Assembly: GCF_014653695.1 (NCBI RefSeq)
Contig: NZ_BNAR01000009.1
Location: 124,001 to 188,000, forward strand
DNA from: Lentzea cavernae
GTDB taxonomy: Bacteria; Actinomycetota; Actinomycetes; Mycobacteriales; Pseudonocardiaceae
Reading direction: 5' to 3'
Length of the DNA stretch: 64,000 bases
Positions 32,078 to 38,440 of this stretch are shown one piece after another. Position numbers and translations under genes: made by a program. How positions within the stretch are numbered: the first letter of the stretch is position 1; every line of letters starts with the position of its first letter. A model generated the notes under the pieces. That model did no database searches and was not told where the DNA came from. It was given only the letters and a program-made list of their open reading frames with translations.

Positions 32078-33133
32078 ATGACCACGAATCGGACTGTTCA
32101 GACCGCCGCCGATGCCGCGCTGTGGCTGGCGGTGCACCGCGGCTGGCACGTCCTGCCCCTCAACTACGGCACCAAACGCCCGCTGGGCGGGTGCGTGGGC
32201 TGCCGCGCCGACAACAAACCCGACCACACCCCGCAGACCTGCCCGTGCCTGGCACGCGGAGACGGTGCGCTGTGCCACGCCGTGTGGGCCGCGACCACCG
32301 ACCCCGAGGTGATCCGCCGGTGGGCGCAGCGCTGGCACACCAGCGTCTGGGCCGTCCACCTGGGAGTGTCCGGGCTGCTGGCGGTCGACCTCGACACCCG
32401 CCCCGACCCGCCACCACACCAGCCACTCAACGGCCTGCCCTGGCCCGCCGACGAACCGCCGCCGGCCGATGGGCTCGACACCTACGCCACCCTCGCCGCG
32501 CTGTCCGGTGGCACGGTCGGCACCGACACCTTCACCACCGACACCCCCTCAGGTGGCCTGCACCTGCTCTACGAGGCCGAAGCGTTGCGGTGGAAAGGAA
32601 GCCACGGCAAACCGCGCCCTGGTGACGACACCGTGCGCACCGGCCTAGGCTGGCAGATCGACATCAAGGCCTACGGCGGGTACGTCGTGCTTCCCGGCTC
32701 CACCAGCAAGGCCGGCCTTTACCGGCGCAGCTCGACCACCACCACTCCCCGGCCGCTCGACCCGTGGCTTGCCGACGCCCTCACCCGCACCGGCCACGAC
32801 CGCACCGCCGCCCCGGACGCAAGGCCAGCCGCGCCCGTGCCCGTGCTCGACGCACAGACCGGCCCGGCCCGCTACGCCGCCAGCGCGTTGCGGTCGGCGT
32901 GCGCGGAGCTGGCGGAGATGGAGCCCGACACCGGCCGCAACCGCAAGCTGTTCCGCTCGACCACCCGCCTGGCCGGTATGGCCCTGGCCGGATGGATCGA
33001 CCGCACCACCGTGGAAACCGCGCTGGCCGAGGCCGCCCGTCACGCCGGACTCCCGGCCGCAGAGATCCGCTACGTCCTCGCGTCCGGATTCGGCCGGCCG
33101 CTTGCCGTTCCCGACATCCGGAGTGCCGCATGA
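32078..33133 (+). CDS. Bifunctional DNA primase/polymerase (RepPP-type initiator)
   Basis: The 351-residue protein has an archaeo-eukaryotic primase (Prim-Pol) domain. ALWLAVHRGWHVLPLNYGTKRPL is the usual start, a small Cys cluster lies at ~38-66 (GCVGC...CPCL...LCH), and AVDLDTRP carries the catalytic Asp104 and Asp106. TPSGGLHLLYEA and QIDIKAYGGYVVLPGS are the remaining polymerase-core motifs. Prim-Pol proteins are one of the known AICE replication initiator classes. It is coupled to the methyltransferase gene by a 4-bp overlap and upstream of the helicase, together forming the replication module. Confidence 0.9.
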   Translation: MTTNRTVQTAADAALWLAVHRGWHVLPLNYGTKRPLGGCVGCRADNKPDHTPQTCPCLARGDGALCHAVWAATTDPEVIRRWAQRWHTSVWAVHLGVSGLLAVDLDTRPDPPPHQPLNGLPWPADEPPPADGLDTYATLAALSGGTVGTDTFTTDTPSGGLHLLYEAEALRWKGSHGKPRPGDDTVRTGLGWQIDIKAYGGYVVLPGSTSKAGLYRRSSTTTTPRPLDPWLADALTRTGHDRTAAPDARPAAPVPVLDAQTGPARYAASALRSACAELAEMEPDTGRNRKLFRSTTRLAGMALAGWIDRTTVETALAEAARHAGLPAAEIRYVLASGFGRPLAVPDIRSAA

Positions 33134-34008
33134 GCCGTCCGCGTCTGCTCGACCTGTTCTGCCGTGCGGGCGGTGCGTCCGCCGGGTACCACGCCGCCGG
33201 GTTCGACGTGACCGGCGTCGACATCGACCCCCAGCCGCACTACCCGTTCCCGTTCATCCAGGCCGACGCCCTCACCGTGGACCTGTCCGGCTACGACGTC
33301 GTCACGGCATCCCCGCCGTGCCAGAAGTTCTGCAGAGCCACCCCGCGCGCCCGCCGGGCCAACCATCAAGACCTGCTCGGCCCGACGCGTCTGCGGCTGC
33401 GTGAGGCCGTCGCACGCGGCGAAATCTGGGGCTACGTCATCGAAAACGTGCCCGGCGCACCGATGCAGGACCCCATCACCATCTGCGGCGAGACGCTGCG
33501 ACTGGGCGTGCAACGGCACCGGCTGTTCGAGTCGAACCTGGACCTGCACGGCACCCCGTGCCACCACGACAGGGGAGTGCCCGCGGTTCCGGTGTACGGC
33601 CGGCCGCGCTGGCAGACCTCACCCGTGCACACCGAGGTGGCCCGCCAGGCGATGGGTATCGACTGGATGCCGTGGTCCGATCTGACCCAAGCCATCCCGC
33701 CCGCCTACACGGCGTGGATCGGCGTTCAGCTCATCGGCCACGCACGCCAGCAGGTGACGCAAGCGGCTCGAAGGTGTGTGACGCAAGCGTCCAGGACGGA
33801 AACGTCACGCACCTTCGAGCCACAAACGTCACCCGATGACGCAACCGGTGAGCTCGACGGCCACGCGCTCACCGGTTGCGTCACGACCCGCACATGCCGT
33901 TGCGGCGCACCGCTTCACCGGCCGGCCACCGGCCGATGGCCCCGGCACTGCTCGCACGCGTGCCGACAAGCGGCCTACCGAGAACGCACCAAGGGAACCG
34001 CCGCATGA
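33130..34008 (+). CDS. DNA (cytosine-5) methyltransferase with a C-terminal Cys cluster
   Basis: The 292-residue protein has C5-methyltransferase motifs: LLDLFCRAGGASAGYHAAG (motif I, altered from the usual D-L-F-A-G), ASPPCQKF with nucleophile Cys64 (IV), YVIENVPGA (VI) and QRHRLFESN (VIII). The target-recognition region is short and the enzyme is small. No restriction gene adjoins, so it may mask the element from host restriction. After a low-complexity linker (~215-255) that coincides with dense DNA repeats, it ends in CRCGAPL...HCSHACRQAAYRERTK, a likely zinc-binding DNA contact module. Confidence 0.88.
   Translation: MSRPRLLDLFCRAGGASAGYHAAGFDVTGVDIDPQPHYPFPFIQADALTVDLSGYDVVTASPPCQKFCRATPRARRANHQDLLGPTRLRLREAVARGEIWGYVIENVPGAPMQDPITICGETLRLGVQRHRLFESNLDLHGTPCHHDRGVPAVPVYGRPRWQTSPVHTEVARQAMGIDWMPWSDLTQAIPPAYTAWIGVQLIGHARQQVTQAARRCVTQASRTETSRTFEPQTSPDDATGELDGHALTGCVTTRTCRCGAPLHRPATGRWPRHCSHACRQAAYRERTKGTAA
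33754..33883. repeat. TGACGCA inverted-repeat cluster inside the methyltransferase gene
   Basis: Within 130 bp lie the two units also found at 23923-23979, a 19-bp inverted repeat (33765-33783 with 33803-33821, one mismatch) and a perfect 17-bp inverted repeat (33837-33853 with 33867-33883, 13-nt loop). TGACGCA or its complement recurs throughout. Such density suggests a protein-binding or replication/transfer site rather than chance. Confidence 0.75.
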
Positions 34009-34067
34009 GCACCACCACGCCCGACACCCACACCAGCGGCACGACGGAAAGGAGGACCCGCACATGA
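34005..34067 (+). CDS. Possible 20-residue coupling peptide
   Basis: A 20-codon frame, MSTTTPDTHTSGTTERRTRT, has an ATG overlapping the methyltransferase stop (ATGA) and a stop overlapping the helicase start (ATGA). GGAAAGGAGG for the next gene lies inside it. It probably serves to carry ribosomes from one gene to the next. A functional peptide is not implied. Confidence 0.4.
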   Translation: MSTTTPDTHTSGTTERRTRT

Positions 34068-35749
34068 GCGTCACCGCCGACCACAGCCCCGACACCAGCA
34101 ACGGCGACCAGGCCACGCCCGCCGACCGTCCCGCCATCCAGATCGGCGGGGAAGCCGAGACGATCCGTGTCCTGACCACCGCGCTGGGACAGGGCGCGCT
34201 GCCCGACGTCTACGTCTCCGGCGGGCAGCTGGTGCACCTGGCGCGGGTGTCGGGCAAGGCCGCCAGCGCCGCCGAGCACGCCCACCAGGCCGACGCCGGG
34301 GCGCTGCCCGTGCAGGCCGACCCGATCACCGCACCGTCGCTCACGTGGCTGCTCGCGCACCACACGTTCGTCTACCGCAACAAGTTCAACAAAGCCACCG
34401 AGCAGTGGGAGGACGTGGAGGCCAGCCCCACCAAAGCCGCCCTGTCCGCGGTGCTGTCGTCGCGGTACTGGCCCGACGTCCGCCCGCTGGTCGGTGTGGT
34501 CACCTCACCGGTGCTGCGCCCGGACGGCACCCTGTTGCAGACCGCCGGATACGACACCGCCACCGGCCTGTACTACGCGCCCACCGTGGCCATGCCGCCC
34601 ATCCCCGCCCAACCGTCCACACAGGAGGTATCCGAGGCACTGGAGTTCGTCACGCGCACGCTGCTGCGTGACTTCCCGTTCGTCGCCGACGCGGACAAGG
34701 CCAACCACATCGGTCTCATGATCGCGCCGATCCTGCGTCCGTACCTGGGGTGCCTGACTCCGTTCGGGCTGATCTCGGCTACCACGCAGTCGAGCGGTAA
34801 GACGCTGCTGGCGGAGATTCCCGGCTACATCTACGGACTCAAGCACCTGGTGTGGCGCAAGAACGACGAGGACGAGCTACAGAAGTCCATCACCAGCGCC
34901 CTGCACAGCACCGCCGCTGTGATGCTGTGGGACAACCTGGCGGAGGGGACCGAGGTGTCCTCAGCGGTGCTGGCCAAGTTGCTCACCGGACCCAAGTGGG
35001 ACGACCGCAATCTTGGCTCGAACTCCGCTGGGTTCGAGGCGGTCAACGATCGGCTGTGGCTGGCCACGGGCAACAACATCCGGCTGGGCGGGGACATGGC
35101 TACCCGCACCGCGCTGGTGCGGCTAGATCCCAACGATCCGCATCCCGACCAGCGCGACCAGACCGGGTTCGGCATCCCGCACCTGGACCAGTGGCTCAAG
35201 AAGCCGGCTAACCGCGTCACAGTACTGCGGCACCTGCTCATCCTGGTCATGGACTGGATCAACGCCGGAGCCCCGCGTTCCGGCCACACCATGCGTCAGT
35301 TCACGACCTGGGCGGGCGCGGCCGGCGGGTTCCTCGCCCACCACGGCGTGGACGGGTTCCTCGACAACGTCGCGGAGATGCGCGAGGCCGACGACGAGAA
35401 CACCACCTGGACCGCGTTCCTCGCGAAGTGGCACGAGCTGCACGACGACAACCCACTCCGGGCACGGGTGCTGTGCCACAGTGCCGAACCCGAGGTCATC
35501 GGGAACCAGGTCGTGGACCGCTGGGACGGCACGTTCCTCACCGACGACCGCGACCGCATCCCCTCGTCCAAGAGCCTGGGCAAACTCCTCACCGGCCACA
35601 TCGGACGCTGGCACGGCCCGCACGTCCTGCGCAGCCGCCATGACAAGAGCGCCAACTCCCTCGTGTTCTGGGTCGAGACCAACCCCGACCACGACAAGGC
35701 CGACCACGACCAGACGCCGGCCGCCGACGAACAGACCGCCCTGATCTAG
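34064..35749 (+). CDS. Helicase-like P-loop ATPase of the replication module
   Basis: The 561-residue protein has a Walker A variant ATTQSSGKT (residues 239-247) and the Walker B-like stretch AAVMLWDNLAEGT. LWLATGNNIRLGGDMATRTALVRLD (~325-350) follows, with sensor and arginine-finger-like positions. This arrangement is seen in plasmid/phage replicative ATPases that accompany Prim-Pol proteins, so it probably unwinds DNA at the element origin. GGAAAGGAGG gives a strong RBS. The last gene of the replication block, it is followed by iteron cluster B. Confidence 0.78.
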   Translation: MSVTADHSPDTSNGDQATPADRPAIQIGGEAETIRVLTTALGQGALPDVYVSGGQLVHLARVSGKAASAAEHAHQADAGALPVQADPITAPSLTWLLAHHTFVYRNKFNKATEQWEDVEASPTKAALSAVLSSRYWPDVRPLVGVVTSPVLRPDGTLLQTAGYDTATGLYYAPTVAMPPIPAQPSTQEVSEALEFVTRTLLRDFPFVADADKANHIGLMIAPILRPYLGCLTPFGLISATTQSSGKTLLAEIPGYIYGLKHLVWRKNDEDELQKSITSALHSTAAVMLWDNLAEGTEVSSAVLAKLLTGPKWDDRNLGSNSAGFEAVNDRLWLATGNNIRLGGDMATRTALVRLDPNDPHPDQRDQTGFGIPHLDQWLKKPANRVTVLRHLLILVMDWINAGAPRSGHTMRQFTTWAGAAGGFLAHHGVDGFLDNVAEMREADDENTTWTAFLAKWHELHDDNPLRARVLCHSAEPEVIGNQVVDRWDGTFLTDDRDRIPSSKSLGKLLTGHIGRWHGPHVLRSRHDKSANSLVFWVETNPDHDKADHDQTPAADEQTALI

Positions 35750-35781
35750 CTGCGGCTAGCAGGGCCACCATCCCCGCCAGA

Positions 35782-35904
35782 CCGGGTTTAGACCCGCCGC
35801 CGGGTTTGAGCCGGGTTTGCACCGGGTTTAGCCCCGAGCCAAACCCGGCCCATATCACCGCAGGTCAAAGCCCTGCCAGCCTGCGTAACCGGGTTTCCGG
35901 GTTT
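35782..35904. repeat. CCGGGTTT iteron cluster B
   Basis: CCGGGTTT occurs at 35782, 35800, 35811, 35822, 35889 and 35897, with an inverted copy at 35841. Three consecutive copies are spaced exactly 11 bp, one turn of the helix. It lies between the helicase stop and xis, in a 275-bp gene-free stretch, and mirrors cluster A on the other side of the replication genes. Confidence 0.7.
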
Positions 35905-35951
35905 GTTTCGCCGATCCCCGCACACCCACGTTCGCCAACCCCTCACACGAC

Positions 35952-35991
35952 GTCCGGACGGCTCGAACCGCCAACCACGCACCGCTCGGAC
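35952..35991 (+). repeat. GGCTCGAACCGCC hairpin, copy 4
   Basis: The core CGGCTCGAACCGCCAACCACG is flanked by imperfect arms (GTCCGGACGG / CCGCTCGGAC), 35 bp ahead of the xis gene. It is the only copy outside the small-gene region. Confidence 0.65.
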
Positions 35992-36025
35992 CCGCACACC
36001 ACCACCTCATAGAACGGGTTCAACC

Positions 36026-36334
36026 ATGACCAACAACGCCGTAGAAGTGGCTGCCCTGATTGCGCGGCTGACCGAATTGCTGACCAGTAGCCCTCTTGAC
36101 GCCGCTCCAGCAGCTCAACCGGAGCCAGCGCAAAAGACGCACGAGCGCGTGCTGCTAACGCCCGAAGAAGCGGCGGCACGCATCGGCGTTGGACGGACCA
36201 CCATGTATCGCCTGATCAGGACGAAAGAAGTCGAGTCCGTTCAAATTGGGCGCCTGCGACGGATCGCAGCAAGTGAAGTTGATGAGTACGCCGCGCGTCT
36301 GGTCGCGGGCCAGTCCAACCAAGCCGCTGCCTAG
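36026..36334 (+). CDS. xis: HTH excisionase
   Basis: The 102-residue protein has a MerR/excisionase-type winged helix in its second half: LLTPEEAAARIGVGRTTMYRLIRTKEVESVQIGRLRRIAASEVDEY, split over residues ~42-88. Such Xis proteins bend DNA at the att region and bias the integrase toward excision. The N-terminal ~40 residues are a low-complexity Ala/Pro/Gln extension. It is 9 bp upstream of int, the standard AICE xis-int arrangement, so the two are co-expressed. Confidence 0.88.
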   Translation: MTNNAVEVAALIARLTELLTSSPLDAAPAAQPEPAQKTHERVLLTPEEAAARIGVGRTTMYRLIRTKEVESVQIGRLRRIAASEVDEYAARLVAGQSNQAAA

Positions 36335-36343
36335 GAGACGAAC

Positions 36344-37654
36344 GTGCCACGTACCAAGAACACACGGCAGGCCAACAACACGTCATCCGTCTATCTCGGA
36401 GCAGACGAGTACTGGCACGGTCGCGTAACGGTCGGAACGAAAGACGACGGAACGCCTGACCGTCGCCACATCATGCGGCGAGACGAAACCGAGTGCCGCG
36501 AAGCTGTGCGGCAGCTTGAGAACCAGCGAGACGGCGGGCAGATACAGAAGGCTGGAGTTAAGCGCTGGCGGGTAAGCGAGTGGCTTACTCACTGGGTTGA
36601 AAACATTGCTGCTCCGAGCGTGCGGTTCAAGACCCTTGAGGGCTACAAAACCGCCGTCTACAACCACCTCATTCCCGCGTTGGGCAACAACTGGATGCGC
36701 AAGGTGGAACCGGAGTTCTTCGAACGGCTCTACGCAGATATGCGAGCGAAAGGGCTCAAGCCTGGCACTGTGCATCAGGTGCACCGCACAGCGCGAACGG
36801 CGTGGCGTGAGGGTCGTCGTCGGAAAGTCGTTATGGAAAACATCTTCGACATCGTGAAGGCACCGCGACTGGACGAAGAAGAGGTAGAGCCATTCGAGCC
36901 GGACGAGGTTCAAGCGCTGATGGCTGCTGCTCTGGCTAGGCCGCGAAACGGTGTGCGATTCGTCCTCGCTCTGGCGCTGGGTACCCGGAAGGGCGAGACG
37001 ATCGGCTTTCGTTGGTCGCGCTTGAACAAGCGCACGAAGGTGCTCGCGGTGAAAAAGCAGCGTCAACGCCAGACCTACAAGCACGGGTGTAGCGATCCGG
37101 TTGCATGTGTCGCGACCCGTCACAAGACCGAGCCGTGCAAAACGTCCTGCAAGAAACACAAGAAGTGCCCGGTGCCGTGCCCGCCAGGTTGTACGGGGCA
37201 TGCGCGCTACTGCCCGAAGAGGATCGGCGGCATCGTGGAAGTGGACGTGAAGTCGAAGAAGGGCAGGCGGGCGTTGCCGTTGCCCGATCAGCTCTTCGAC
37301 CTGCTGATCGCACACGAGGAGGTGCAGGCCAAGGAACGGGAAGCCGCGGGCTCGGAGTGGCAGGGCGATGACTGGATGTTCACGCAGCCCAACGGGAAGC
37401 CGATCGACCCGCGTGCGGATCACGACGACTGGAAAGCGCTGCTCGCGGAAGCGGATGTGCGGGACGCGCGCCTGCACGACGCACGCCACACGGCTGCGAC
37501 GGTCCTGCTGCTGCTGAACGTGCCGCAGCGCGTCGTGCAGGAGTTCATGGGCTGGACCAACGCGAAGGTGGCAGAGCGGTACATGCACGTCACCGAGTCC
37601 ATGCGGCAGGACGTCGCGGGGAGGCTCAACGGCTTCCTCTGGACCCCCGAATGA
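36344..37654 (+). CDS. int: Tyrosine-family site-specific integrase
   Basis: The 436-residue recombinase inserts the element into tRNA-Ser. An SAM-like core-binding domain spans ~75-160. Catalytic residues are Arg215 (LGTRKGE), His378 and Arg381 (HDARH), Trp404 (GWTN, Trp for the usual His) and Tyr413 (ERYMHV). A Cys/His-rich insert at ~245-290 (GCSDPVAC...KTSCKKHKKCPVPC) probably binds zinc and is found in some actinobacterial phage/AICE integrases. GTG at 36344 has GGAG 7 nt upstream. The gene ends beside arm-type repeats, a terminator and the att site. Confidence 0.95.
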   Translation: MPRTKNTRQANNTSSVYLGADEYWHGRVTVGTKDDGTPDRRHIMRRDETECREAVRQLENQRDGGQIQKAGVKRWRVSEWLTHWVENIAAPSVRFKTLEGYKTAVYNHLIPALGNNWMRKVEPEFFERLYADMRAKGLKPGTVHQVHRTARTAWREGRRRKVVMENIFDIVKAPRLDEEEVEPFEPDEVQALMAAALARPRNGVRFVLALALGTRKGETIGFRWSRLNKRTKVLAVKKQRQRQTYKHGCSDPVACVATRHKTEPCKTSCKKHKKCPVPCPPGCTGHARYCPKRIGGIVEVDVKSKKGRRALPLPDQLFDLLIAHEEVQAKEREAAGSEWQGDDWMFTQPNGKPIDPRADHDDWKALLAEADVRDARLHDARHTAATVLLLLNVPQRVVQEFMGWTNAKVAERYMHVTESMRQDVAGRLNGFLWTPE

Positions 37655-37672
37655 GACTGGAAATGAGACTGG
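37649..37672 (+). repeat. Candidate integrase arm-type site, element 2 right
   Basis: Two TGAGACTGG 9-mers at a 12-bp period overlap the int stop codon, 55 bp before the att core. They match 20523-20546 at the left end (21 of 24). Confidence 0.65.
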
Positions 37673-37679
37673 ACGCAAA

Positions 37680-37711
37680 AGGGGTGGCTCACCGACTGAT
37701 GAGCCACCCCT
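37680..37711. terminator. Terminator after int
   Basis: A perfect 12-bp stem AGGGGTGGCTCA / TGAGCCACCCCT with an 8-nt loop is flanked by AAAA on the left and TGTTTGT on the right, so it can work in both directions between int and the tRNA. Confidence 0.85.
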
Positions 37712-37726
37712 GTTTGTGCTGGTCAC

Positions 37727-37784
37727 ACTGCGGAAGCGGAGGGATTTGAACCCCCGGACGGTTGCCCGTCTCCCGCTTTCAAGG
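37727..37784. repeat. att copy 3 (right end of element 2, in intact tRNA-Ser)
   Basis: This 58-bp copy is identical to 20373-20430 and forms the 3' half of the intact tRNA-Ser(UGA). Integration therefore restored a functional tRNA gene. Confidence 0.92.
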
Positions 37785-37815
37785 CGGGTGCATTCGGCCG
37801 CTCTGCCACGCTTCC
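37731..37815 (-). tRNA. tRNA-Ser(UGA)
   Basis: The 85-nt gene folds with acceptor GGAAGCG / CGCTTCC, anticodon stem CCCGC / GCGGG around loop CTTGAAA (anticodon TGA), a long variable arm and a T arm with GGTTCAAATCC. CCA is not encoded. It is the integration target of both elements. Confidence 0.96.
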
Positions 37816-37843
37816 CAAGACACCGAGGTGTCGACGCAGAAGC

Positions 37844-38320
37844 CTAGCCGTTCGACTCCCGGAGGTGTGTCGTGACCCGGTCGAACACCTTGGCCAGCAC
37901 CTCCCCCTCCTCGGGCGTCAGCAGATCCACGATGTGCTCCCGCACCCCGCGCAGGTGCGTGGGGGCGGCCGCGACCAACTGCGCCATCCCCGCAGCAGTC
38001 AACTCGGCCAGCACCCCCCGCCCGTCCTCGGTGCACTCGCGGCGGGACACGAGCCCGGCCTTCTCCATGCGGGCGACCTGGTGGGAGACGCGTGACTTCG
38101 AAGAGGCGACGTCCTCGGCGAGTTGGGTCATGCGCATGCACCGGTTGGGCTGTTCCGACAGTCTGACCAAGATCTCGTAGTCCGCCAGTGACACTCCGTG
38201 GGTGTCCTGCAGCTCTCGGTGCAGGCGGTCCATGAGCATGGAGGAACCGTTCACGTAGGTGCGCCATGCGCGCATCTCGCCCTCGTCGAGCCAGTGCGGC
38301 TCCTGCTCACTTGGTGTCAC
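37844..38320 (-). CDS. MarR-family transcriptional regulator
   Basis: The 158-residue protein has the MarR layout: a dimerisation helix (WLDEGEMRAWRTYVNGSSMLMDRLHREL), then the winged helix LADYEILVRLSEQPNRCMRMTQLAEDVASSKSRVSHQVARMEKAGLVSRRE with the DGRG wing, and C-terminal helices. MarR proteins bind palindromes as dimers and usually release DNA on binding a small ligand. GTG at 38320 starts close to the first helix; an ATG 24 bp further upstream is possible. It is divergent from the secreted nucleotidase, which could be its target. Confidence 0.9.
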   Translation of the reverse strand: MTPSEQEPHWLDEGEMRAWRTYVNGSSMLMDRLHRELQDTHGVSLADYEILVRLSEQPNRCMRMTQLAEDVASSKSRVSHQVARMEKAGLVSRRECTEDGRGVLAELTAAGMAQLVAAAPTHLRGVREHIVDLLTPEEGEVLAKVFDRVTTHLRESNG

Positions 38321-38440
38321 GAGAACAAGACTAAGCCTGAGCATGACGATCCTGTCGCACCTCTGGAAAACGCGGCGTCCGGAAGGCAGACTCCCGGGCC
38401 GTACACGCGCGTTAACCACGCCTTGGAAAGGCTCCAATCC

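Larger units (their letters stand above)
20373..37784. mobile_element. Element 2: AICE (actinomycete integrative and conjugative element)
   Basis: About 17.4 kb lies between 58-bp direct repeats at a tRNA-Ser gene. It contains the AICE hallmarks: tyrosine integrase beside one att site, a small HTH excisionase, a single TraB/FtsK double-strand DNA translocase with an SpdB-like membrane protein, a primase-polymerase replication module with a helicase, and a GntR-type regulator. There is no relaxase and no type IV secretion system, as expected for TraB-type transfer, and no capsid gene. All core genes look intact, so it may still be able to excise and transfer. Confidence 0.9.

Noticed and set aside
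17161..37784. Prophage interpretation of the inserted DNA
   Set aside because: No capsid, portal, terminase, tail or lysis gene is present, while TraB, SpdB-like, Prim-Pol, Xis and Int genes fit an AICE.
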